64,000 bases of DNA, taken from JAGQPD01 sp020426865 (GTDB lineage Bacteria > Planctomycetota > Planctomycetia > Pirellulales > Pirellulaceae). This document shows, piece after piece, positions 35,707 through 43,457 of this stretch. Where the stretch lies: contig JAWKTN010000004.1 in the NCBI GenBank assembly GCA_041399065.1, positions 930,001 through 994,000 on the forward strand. The letters run 5' to 3'. The notes beneath the pieces were generated by a model that made no database searches, was not told the origin of the DNA, and worked only from the letters and a program-made list of their open reading frames with translations. Position 1 is the stretch's first letter. Each line of letters begins with the position of its first letter. The position numbers and the translations under genes are program-made.

Positions 35707-37677
35707 TCACAAATCGCCGGTGTTCTCGCGAGTCACAAAGCCGTTGGAAACGAGTATGTCATCCCAGCCATCGTTGTTGATGTCGGTAAACATCGAACCC
35801 CATGACCAGCGACCCATGGACACGCCAGCGTCGGCGGTGATGTTGCGGAACGTACCGTCGCCGAGGTTACGGAAAAGGGTATTGCCCTGGGCCGTAAATC
35901 GCAACGATTGACGCACGCTATCGGGTGCGTCCGGTTGAAATTGCGGTTGCATCGTCACACGGTTACCCGCGCCTGAATACATGTTGCTGGTGTAGACGTC
36001 CATATGACCATCGTGATCGATATCTGCCCAGGTGGTCCCCATGCCAAAGGCCGATTCCCGGAGACCGATTTGCGCGGCGATGTCCTCAAAGTGCCCGTTG
36101 TCATTACGATAGAAGCAATTGTGTCCAAAGTCGTTCGCGACATATAGGTCGACGTCGCCATCCAGATCGTAATCTTCCCACGAGGCGGCGTAGGACCAAC
36201 GTTGGTTATGTTGGTCCAAGCCAACCTCAGCGGTGGCGTTGACGAATAGCCACTCGTCGGCTGTCGCATCAATGTCATTACGAAAAAAGGCATTGTGGCC
36301 GCCGTTTTCCGCGTTGTGGATTGGCGCTGGCGTGGGGGACGCTCGAAGAATTCCCTCGTCACCGGCATAGACGCAGATGTAAAGGTCCAGGTCGCCGTCG
36401 TTGTCGGCATCAGCGGATGCCATGGAATTGGCATCGCCGAGCCCCGGCAGCTGCTGCCGAAGTTGAAAATTCCCCGCGCCATCGTTGGAGTAAAAGAGTA
36501 CGTGCGAGATCGTGGCCAATGCCAGATCCTGATCGCCGTCATTGTCAAAATCAACGAATAACGCCGCTCGTGACAGGTCCAGCAGGTCGACACCGGCTAC
36601 GGCGGCGTGGTCGAGCACCGTTCCGTCCGGCTGGTGGATTAACAACAAATTGGCCAATCCACCCGGTTGACAGACGTAGACGTCGTCCAGCCCGTCGCCA
36701 TTGACATCGGCGACAGCAATTCCATGTTGGCCGTAGGCGTCGGTCAGAAAACTTTCAAGACGCTGCAGCCAATAGTCGATGCCGTACTGCAGGTGGTCGC
36801 GGTAAGCGGCAACGTTCGCCAATGCAGACTCGGTACAATCCGCGAACAACTTTCCCGCTCGGCGCTTGAGAGTGACGGCTTCGTGTTGTTCCACTCGGAT
36901 CGCTTCCATCTTGGGCAACGTGCCGTCCGTGGGACGACTCCACTTGATCGACCACGTCGCCGTTAGCTCTTGCCACAGGTAGGCTGTTTTCGAGTCCTGG
37001 GAATCGTTGTGAACGCGTCCCGCAATCGACAAGAACTGTCGAGACATGATGGCTTGCTCTTCCAGCGATACCCCAACCAACTTGAATTTTACCTGCCGGG
37101 GATGCGCTGCATCAAAGTTGCTGAGCAATTCGGCAATGCGCTGCCGTAGCGTGTTCAACCCCTGCCCGCTCGTGACGTCATCGCCACCAAATTGGCTTTG
37201 CGTTACGGTGTAGGATTCGTCGGAGAAGACGACCGTGGCTTCACCCGTGAGCCTCGGGCAATCGATGCCACTGGCAGAGAATTGGGCGAGCTCGGAGATC
37301 GTCAGTCGCGGGAGATCCGCGAGCACGTCGGCGAAGTGATGTAGCTGCGTCTCGATTTGGACACTCAGCGTTTCGCTACTCCAGCTGTCGTTACCCGGCG
37401 CAAGACGCTCCGATAAATCTGCCACGCACGGGAACTCGACCGTCTCCTCCTGAGCTTCATGGCGAATCGATGGCGCGATGTCTGGCTGAGTCGCTTGCTG
37501 AGCCGCCAGTTGAGGTGGAGCCGAATTGGGGGACGGTCGTTCGCAGCCCAATAGGATCGAGACGTAGCAGCAAGCGATGATCGACCACCAACCGAGTCGC
37601 GTTCTGCGGCGAAGTTGACGTGAGCGACAGGGCGGCAAGCGATCAATGCCAATGCTAGGATCCAATCGGTTGGACAA
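35707..37677 (-). CDS. FG-GAP/VCBS (CRTAC1-type) lipoprotein (upstream part of a TGA-split gene)
   Basis: 656 aa. The start is TTG 37677, supported by GAGGAA seven bases upstream; no ATG is available in frame before the lipobox. The N-terminus is basic, then SIIACCYVSILLGC, a lipoprotein signal. Residues 60-310 are an unassigned domain. FG-GAP/VCBS calcium loops follow: VADVNGDGLDDVYV, FVDFDNDGDQDLAL, ADADNDGDLDLYI, DYDLDGDVDLYV, DIDHDGHMDVYT, DINNDGWDDILV, as in CRTAC1-family proteins. It ends at TGA right after RENTGDL, where the family normally continues into an ASPIC/UnbV domain; that domain is encoded in the next frame segment (33532-35685). Confidence 0.85.
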   Translation of the reverse strand: MSNRLDPSIGIDRLPPCRSRQLRRRTRLGWWSIIACCYVSILLGCERPSPNSAPPQLAAQQATQPDIAPSIRHEAQEETVEFPCVADLSERLAPGNDSWSSETLSVQIETQLHHFADVLADLPRLTISELAQFSASGIDCPRLTGEATVVFSDESYTVTQSQFGGDDVTSGQGLNTLRQRIAELLSNFDAAHPRQVKFKLVGVSLEEQAIMSRQFLSIAGRVHNDSQDSKTAYLWQELTATWSIKWSRPTDGTLPKMEAIRVEQHEAVTLKRRAGKLFADCTESALANVAAYRDHLQYGIDYWLQRLESFLTDAYGQHGIAVADVNGDGLDDVYVCQPGGLANLLLIHQPDGTVLDHAAVAGVDLLDLSRAALFVDFDNDGDQDLALATISHVLFYSNDGAGNFQLRQQLPGLGDANSMASADADNDGDLDLYICVYAGDEGILRASPTPAPIHNAENGGHNAFFRNDIDATADEWLFVNATAEVGLDQHNQRWSYAASWEDYDLDGDVDLYVANDFGHNCFYRNDNGHFEDIAAQIGLRESAFGMGTTWADIDHDGHMDVYTSNMYSGAGNRVTMQPQFQPDAPDSVRQSLRFTAQGNTLFRNLGDGTFRNITADAGVSMGRWSWGSMFTDINNDGWDDILVSNGFVTRENTGDL

Positions 37678-38625
37678 CGACGATTCCTCAAGTGCGCGAC
37701 GTATTGCGAAACGTGCGGATAGCGTGGCAGATGCCGATAACCGGACCGATCACCTCCCGGACGGCTGACGGGCTTGCACGAATCCGTATGAGCTCAAATC
37801 AATGTAGTCGCTTCCGACACGTCTGCCAATTCCCAAGTCCCACAGCCGTCAAAGCCGATCGATGAATCCATACGGATGTTCGTCGTTCAATTCAGCGATC
37901 AGGAAAGCTGGGAGGTGAAAAACACCCCCCTGCGGATCGAATTACGAAGGCGAGCAGTGGCATCGCGAAAGGTAAGCGGTAGAGATTCGTTTCCAGTCAA
38001 GCTACTCTTCGGAAACGCGCCTGTTTCATTCACGCATGCATGATCGAATACTCCCATGGCAAAGAGAAGCACATCCAAATCGGTAAGCGTCGCGGAAATC
38101 GAGCAGGCCATCCACTTGATTTGCGGGCACCGCGTGATGCTTGATTCTGACTTGGCGCGCATGTATGGCGTAACTACTTCAGCCCCCAATGATGCACGGC
38201 AGGCGCCCAACTCGCCCTCGGTCCGGCGATCTCGCTTTTGCGTCACTCTTGGCCCCCTCGCCGGCTTGCCCGGCAGGAGCGCCACGCGCCAACACACTGT
38301 CAGTCTCGTTTTACCACTGGCGTCAAGATGCACGAACTCGCGGCTATTGCCAACGCGCCATGCCGTCGTTGTGTCGGCCCTCCGGGCCTGGGACGCGGGG
38401 GAGCACGCCACCGGTGGCTGCGCCACCGGCAGAGGTTGTCGCGGCCCTCCGGGCCGACGGCCTGGAAGGCCTTTGCATCGATAGAACGAACGCCACCTCG
38501 AGCTTACTGTCCCAGGGCCGACGGCCCGACGCAATTGTGTTACGGTCCAGTGCCGGGATCGCAGTCATACTCGGCATCGCGGTACGCGTACTCGTCGTCG
38601 GTCCATCGTGGCCCGGACCGATTGC
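37678..38625. other. Degraded region with gene remnant and GC-rich palindromes
   Basis: About 950 bp without an intact gene. The first 375 bases show nothing definite. A truncated ORF6N gene follows (38056-38190). From about 38370 there are palindromic GC-rich motifs: GGCCCTCCGGGCC twice (near 38374 and 38442), GCCACCGGTGGC with a second CCACCGG copy (38408-38430), and GGGCCGACGGCCC near 38515. This has the look of REP-type elements and past rearrangement. Long open frames here on both strands are Arg/Pro-rich and not believable as proteins. Confidence 0.55.
38056..38190 (+). pseudogene. Truncated ORF6N (KilA-N-type DNA-binding) gene
   Basis: The frame starts MAKRSTSKSVSVAEIEQAIHLI and continues CGHRVMLDSDLARMYGVTTSA, matching the N-terminal 40-45 residues of ORF6N-domain proteins (normally followed by a lysine/asparagine-rich KALNQAVKRN-type segment). 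After TTSA the similarity stops and the translation becomes Arg/Pro-rich repeat sequence up to 38484. The rest of the domain is missing. ORF6N genes are phage- or mobile-element-associated accessory genes, so this is probably a remnant left by insertion or deletion at about 38185. Confidence 0.7.
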
Positions 38626-40869
38626 CTACTCGCCTGCCGCCCCGCGTGACTTTTCCTCGTTGTTGACGATGTCGGCGAGGATACTCAGGTTGGCCTGGAT
38701 CCGGCGGGCCAGGCGGAAGACGGCGGTGAAGAGCACAATCGTGCCGAGGAAGAATTCCGTTAGTAGCACTTTCTCGCTTTCGGCATAGTTGAACAGCAGC
38801 ACCAGCGTCAGGAAGGGGACGATCGCAGCCATCGTCAAGTACCACCAACAGACGCGTCCCAGCCACTGGAACAGTGGAACATCTTCGCGCGGTGGCAGCC
38901 CTGGAGCGACGAGCACGGGATACCAGAGCTCTGTCATTAAACCTGTCGCGCCAAAAAAAGGATAGCTTGCCGCCATCAGGCCACAGATCGACAACGAAAT
39001 GACAAACTGCAGGAATTCCTCGATCGTCCACGGTCCGCCCAAGATCCAGATCACAATCGGATAGAGAAATCCGCCAATGATCCAAGCACTGATCGAGAGC
39101 ATGGCCAACACATGCCCCATCTTCAACGCCCGCTGGCGTACCTCCAGCGACGCAGATTGTTTCGCCTTTAACTTGGCGCGTGCCCGCAGATGCACGATGA
39201 TGGGCTTGAGCAACGCCAGACCGATCACCAACCCTAACGGGTAAAGAACACTGTTGATAATCAAGACAACTTGCTGAAACGTCTCATAGTCTCCGCCCAG
39301 TTTTGCTCGCCACCGCTCTCGGTTGTAATGATAATTCATCACTCCTGCCAGAATGTTCGGCAACAGGACCGTAAGCACAACTGTCAGGACGGGAAATCTA
39401 GCGAAAACGCTGCGCGGCTTGTGTTGTGGTCGTGTCAGCAACTCGTAAGCGGTCGGGTTCTGACACAAGCGCAACTGCGTCGCCAATTCAGCGGCCGACT
39501 CAAAGCGGGCATCGCGATCGGGTGCCAAACACTTGACCAGCAACCGGCGAAGTGGTTGTTCCTCCCGCGGTGCACCCAGTACATCTTTTTCGCCGAGGCC
39601 AACCTTACGTCGCTCCGTCAGCCCGTTGATCGTGCTCACCCAATCCTCGCTCAGCTCCTCTCCGCCAAATGGTCGTGAACCGGTTAGCATTTCCCACAAG
39701 ACGACGGCCAGGGAATACGTGTCGCAGCGACCGTCCAGACTATCCGGTTCGCGGGGGTGATCGGGATTGCAGGCCTCCAGTTGTTCGGGAGACATGTATG
39801 CCAAACTGCCCCCAAAATACGCCGCCGGTGAGGAATCGTGCAGCTTCGAACACGAGCTGATATTGAAATCGACTAGCTTAGGGAGCACGCTTTCGGACAA
39901 CAGGATGTTGGCCGGTTTGATATCGCGATGCAGGACCCCCTGTCGATGAGCGTATTCGAGTGCCGATGCCAACTGGCTGCCTATCAAGCAGACGACGTTC
40001 GGCCACGACAGGTCCCGCAGCTGCATTCGCTGGACGGAATCACTCGACGGAATCACCCCCGTTTCATCCAGTAGCGAATCGACCGCTCGGATCAGTGCTC
40101 GGCCGTTCCACTGTTCGCGCGGAATCGCCCGCATCGCCGCCAACGCCTGATGGAGCGTTCCTCCCGGAACGTATTGCATGTAGAGCAAGCGCAGGTCGCG
40201 GTCGTCCAGTTTCCGGCGATCATAGACTCGCACAATATGCGGATGATCCAAACGTGACAGCGTCTGTGGTTCATTGCCCCGATCGCGTGAGAGTTTCAAG
40301 GCCACCAACCGCTGCATCGAGCGTTGGCGGGCCAGGAAGACGGCCCCAAACGCGCCTCGCCCCAATTCATTTAGCAAGTCGAAGTCGTCAAGCTGCTGCC
40401 CCGCATGGATATCGGTCGGGGGCCGGGAACCGAACGCCGAAGTCGTCACAAACGGTTCTTGGATGTTCAAGAGCCGTCGCAATGGTTCCTCCTGATCGGG
40501 AAACCTCTTGAAATACTCGTGCGGTGACAGTTGCGGATTCAACTGCCGACGGACATGAAACTCCTCGTAGATCAGATCCAACGGCGGTCCCTGTTCCCGT
40601 ACCAGTTCCGGGTGCCGCTGCAAATAAAATTCAATCTGCCGTGGCTGACAGTTCCGTTGCCAACGCTGCTCGAGGTCGATCTTGATCAACTCGCCCAACA
40701 GCATTGTCCTCAGTGCGACCGGATGCTCCGGCAGATATTTCTGCATGTCGGGTGGCGCGTCGCTGGCCGTCTCCCATTCGTCCAGAAATGTCTCTACATG
40801 TTCGGCAACTCGCGACCAAAGCAGTTCGGAATCGGCGCTGGAAAGGGTGTTTTCATGGCGGAAGTCCAT
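38626..40869 (-). CDS. Membrane Ser/Thr protein kinase
   Basis: 747 aa from ATG 40869 (AAAGGGGAG upstream). The N-terminal 160 residues are the helical planctomycete kinase leader (DMQKYLPEHPVALRTMLLGELIKIDLEQRW..., YLQRHPEL, YFKRFP). The kinase domain follows: glycine loop LGRGAFGAVF, VALK (ATP lysine), catalytic loop VLHRDIKPANILL, metal site VDFNISS (Asn in place of the DFG glycine), and AYMSPEQL. After about residue 480 there are at least six hydrophobic helices (VLTVVLTVLLPNILAGV, VVLIINSVLYPLGLVIGLALL, and others), so the C-terminal half is membrane-embedded. It is divergent from an ECF sigma factor, an arrangement known for kinase-linked ECF groups. Confidence 0.92.
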   Translation of the reverse strand: MDFRHENTLSSADSELLWSRVAEHVETFLDEWETASDAPPDMQKYLPEHPVALRTMLLGELIKIDLEQRWQRNCQPRQIEFYLQRHPELVREQGPPLDLIYEEFHVRRQLNPQLSPHEYFKRFPDQEEPLRRLLNIQEPFVTTSAFGSRPPTDIHAGQQLDDFDLLNELGRGAFGAVFLARQRSMQRLVALKLSRDRGNEPQTLSRLDHPHIVRVYDRRKLDDRDLRLLYMQYVPGGTLHQALAAMRAIPREQWNGRALIRAVDSLLDETGVIPSSDSVQRMQLRDLSWPNVVCLIGSQLASALEYAHRQGVLHRDIKPANILLSESVLPKLVDFNISSCSKLHDSSPAAYFGGSLAYMSPEQLEACNPDHPREPDSLDGRCDTYSLAVVLWEMLTGSRPFGGEELSEDWVSTINGLTERRKVGLGEKDVLGAPREEQPLRRLLVKCLAPDRDARFESAAELATQLRLCQNPTAYELLTRPQHKPRSVFARFPVLTVVLTVLLPNILAGVMNYHYNRERWRAKLGGDYETFQQVVLIINSVLYPLGLVIGLALLKPIIVHLRARAKLKAKQSASLEVRQRALKMGHVLAMLSISAWIIGGFLYPIVIWILGGPWTIEEFLQFVISLSICGLMAASYPFFGATGLMTELWYPVLVAPGLPPREDVPLFQWLGRVCWWYLTMAAIVPFLTLVLLFNYAESEKVLLTEFFLGTIVLFTAVFRLARRIQANLSILADIVNNEEKSRGAAGE

Positions 40870-41195
40870 AACATTGCTCCCCTTTCTGCGCTTAGAGTTC
40901 GTCGACATCCGCGATACGTCACGGGGCGACTCTCCATGACCAGTAACAAAAGCAGTAACACAAGCAATCACAAAACCGATAACAACACCACGGCATCCGT
41001 CGCGTTACCATTTTGGAGTTTCCCTGACGAAACTGCAACGGCGACGAATTCCCAACGACGAATTCTGTTTGCTTGCCGGTCAGAAAAATCGGGAAATGGC
41101 CAGTGGCACAGCGAGCGGCAACCGGACACAATAGAGGGCGACCTTTCGGTACGAAGCCAACGACCATCCTGCGGACAAAGCGACGAAAGTGCACG
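40870..41195. promoter_or_regulatory. Shared divergent control region of kinase and ECF sigma factor
   Basis: 326 bp between the two divergent starts. It includes a direct-repeat-rich stretch AGTAACAAAAGCAGTAACA (40944-40962) with ACAAAACCGATAACAACACC after it. Auto-regulated ECF promoters would be expected here, but I cannot identify a matched -35/-10 pair. Confidence 0.4.
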
Positions 41196-41813
41196 ATGAG
41201 TGAGCCATCATCGGAATTGGAACAACGAATCCGTCAACGCGACAGCGATGCGCTGGCCCAGTTCCTGGCCGACAACCAGGCACGCCTGCGGGCGTACATC
41301 GAATCGAACATGAGTGCGGCGCTACGGCAAAAGATCGACGCCGACGATCTGGTCCAGGAGACTGGCGTTGCCTGCCTGAAATCTCTCCCAGAAATCGACC
41401 TCGCTGAACGTGACTTGTTCGGTTGGCTCTGCCAGGTTGCTCAGCGGCGAATCATGGACGCGGGTCGAAAGTACATCAATTCCCAGAAACGTGCCGCCAA
41501 ACGCGAGGTCCCGATCGACGCGGGCAGCAAATCGGGCACCGACCAGGCCGGCCTGATCAATCTGCTGGTTGCGAGCATCACTTCGCCGAGCCAAGCCTTT
41601 TCCCGCGACCAGCGTGAATTCAAACTGCTGGCCGCCATGCAAACGCTGCCGGAACAAAGCCAGGAGGTGATTCGGATGCGTTACGTGGAGGGTTTGCCGA
41701 CGAAAGAAATCGCCGATCGCATTGGCAAGTCCGACGGGTCGGTCCGCGTGATGCTCACGCGGTGCCTGAAGAAACTCGAAGAGGCGTTGTCAAACATCGA
41801 CGACTTGCATTGA
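41196..41813 (+). CDS. ECF-type RNA polymerase sigma factor
   Basis: 205 aa from ATG 41196. Region 2 is seen in ALAQFLADNQARLRAYIESNMSAALRQKIDADDLVQETGVACLKSLPEI with FGWLCQVAQRRIMDAGRKY (DDLVQE is the sigma-2 core-binding motif). Region 4 follows: LLAAMQTLPEQSQEVIRMRYVEGLPTKEIADRIGKSDGSVRVMLTRCLKKLEE. The linker is longer than in typical ECFs. Planctomycete ECFs encoded beside Ser/Thr kinases are thought to be controlled by phosphorylation rather than anti-sigma factors; no anti-sigma gene is nearby and the kinase is the divergent neighbour. Confidence 0.95.
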   Translation: MSEPSSELEQRIRQRDSDALAQFLADNQARLRAYIESNMSAALRQKIDADDLVQETGVACLKSLPEIDLAERDLFGWLCQVAQRRIMDAGRKYINSQKRAAKREVPIDAGSKSGTDQAGLINLLVASITSPSQAFSRDQREFKLLAAMQTLPEQSQEVIRMRYVEGLPTKEIADRIGKSDGSVRVMLTRCLKKLEEALSNIDDLH

Positions 41814-41870
41814 GAGAATTGCAACAAGCCACCTCGCACAAGTCACGAGAGATAGCTTCCGGGAGGCGGT

Positions 41871-43343
41871 TCACATAATCTCGTCGATCAAGCTGGCACT
41901 TCCAGCGACACCGGTCAGTCGTTCGAATCGGCCACTAGTTTCAAACCCAAGGGCTTCATAGTCCAGCCCCAGAAGAGAAAGCAGAGTGGCATGAAGGTCG
42001 CGAAATGCCAGGGGGCGTTCCACGGCCATCAGCCCCAATTCGTCAGTGGCACCGATGCGCCCCGGAGGGATATTTCCACCTGCCAGCCAAATCGTAAAAC
42101 CGGCCGCATTGTGCTGGCGGCCTTTGTCCCCCTGCATCATCGGCGTTCGACCGAATTCGCTGGCACAGAGAACGATCGTCGAATCCAACAATCCGCGCTG
42201 TTGCAGGTCCGCAACAAGTGCCGCCATCGGTTGGTCGGTCCAGCGTGCACGCGGTACGTGGTTCTTCGTCAGCTGGCTATGTGCGTCCCAACCATCTTTG
42301 TCGGGCATATCATACAGCTGAACAAACCGCACACCTCGTTCGACCAGTCTGCGTGCCAACAGGCATTTTCGGCCGAACTTCGCCGTGCGATCGTCGGTGT
42401 GGTTCAGACCATACGCGGAGGTCGTTGACACGGTTTCGTCAGAAAAGTTCGCAACCTCCAAACCTGCCGACTGCATGCGATAGGCCAATTCGTAACTTGC
42501 GATCCGAGCATCAAGCTCCGGGTTGCCATCGCGCGGGGCACTATGTTGCAGGTTCAACTCACGCAGTAAATCCAACGATGCCCGCTGTCCATCGGCGAAC
42601 TGCGATGGCGGTGTCAGGTTACGAACAAGCGGTCCTGTCTCCTGCAATCGGGTTGGTTGGAATGCCGGCGGCAAGAAGCCGTTGGAATAGTTCGCAGCTC
42701 CCCCCAACGGACCAGCGTCGAACAAGACGACGTAGCCGGGAAGGTTTTCATTCTCACTACCCAGCCCGTACGTTACCCAGGAACCAAGACTGGCCTTACC
42801 CGGTCGAATTTCGCCAGTGTGCAATTGATAGCTGGCCGGCGCATGGTTGTTCGATTCGGCCTGCAGCGAATGGATAAAACACAAACGGTCGACTTGCTTG
42901 GCGAGATTGGGCCACAACTGGCTGATGTGGATCCCCATCTCGCCATGTCGGGAAAACGAAAACGGGCTGGCCATCAGTTTGTCTTCGCATCCGTGAAACA
43001 CGTTGGCATGACGCGTTGATTCGACGGCTTGCCGAATCGACTTCGGCACCGGCTGGCCGTTCAGCTTTTGCAGCTCGGGCTTGAAGTCGAACGAATCAAT
43101 GTGCGACGGACCACCAACCAGAAAGAGGAAGATCACCGATTTTGCTTGCGGAGCAAACTGCGGGGTGCGCGGTGCCGTTGGCCGAAGCGGATCCATCGAC
43201 GACGGCAACGTAGCAGCCTGCAATTCCAATTGCTGCAGCGCATGCCACGCAAATAACCCAAAGCCTCCACCGATCGAACTTAGGAAACGGCGGCGATCAT
43301 GTCGCGGTGAGTCATCAACGAAACGTTTTTCCATACCGGTCAT
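41871..43343 (-). CDS. DUF1501 protein (locus 1), Tat-exported
   Basis: 490 aa. The N-terminus has a twin-arginine motif (DRRRFLSSIGGGFGLFAW). Family signatures: SVIFLFLVGGPSHIDSFDFKPEL, CEDKLMASPFSFSRHGEMGIHISQLWPNLAK, NHAPASYQLHTGEIRPGKASLGSWVTYGLGSEN, LLARRLVERGVRFVQLYD, GWDAHSQLTKNH and LCASEFGRTPMMQGDKGRQHN. DUF1501 is an alkaline-phosphatase/sulfatase-like fold of unknown substrate, almost always paired with a DUF1549/DUF1553 gene. Here the partner (43458) is divergent rather than upstream in the same operon, sharing a 114-bp gap. Confidence 0.95.
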   Translation of the reverse strand: MTGMEKRFVDDSPRHDRRRFLSSIGGGFGLFAWHALQQLELQAATLPSSMDPLRPTAPRTPQFAPQAKSVIFLFLVGGPSHIDSFDFKPELQKLNGQPVPKSIRQAVESTRHANVFHGCEDKLMASPFSFSRHGEMGIHISQLWPNLAKQVDRLCFIHSLQAESNNHAPASYQLHTGEIRPGKASLGSWVTYGLGSENENLPGYVVLFDAGPLGGAANYSNGFLPPAFQPTRLQETGPLVRNLTPPSQFADGQRASLDLLRELNLQHSAPRDGNPELDARIASYELAYRMQSAGLEVANFSDETVSTTSAYGLNHTDDRTAKFGRKCLLARRLVERGVRFVQLYDMPDKDGWDAHSQLTKNHVPRARWTDQPMAALVADLQQRGLLDSTIVLCASEFGRTPMMQGDKGRQHNAAGFTIWLAGGNIPPGRIGATDELGLMAVERPLAFRDLHATLLSLLGLDYEALGFETSGRFERLTGVAGSASLIDEIM

Positions 43344-43457
43344 TTTAACTTGTCCGAGATACCAGTTCGAGAGTACTCGACGAATCTGCTTTAACGCCCG
43401 CCGGGCGTCAGGTATATTGTTAATGAAGTTCGTCCAGGCTATTGTCGAGAGTTGAGC

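Noticed and set aside
37899..38788. Long open frames on both strands across the GC-rich scar.
   Set aside because: Arg/Pro/Ala-rich translations of palindromic repeats. Only the ORF6N-like first 45 codons at 38056 resemble a real protein.
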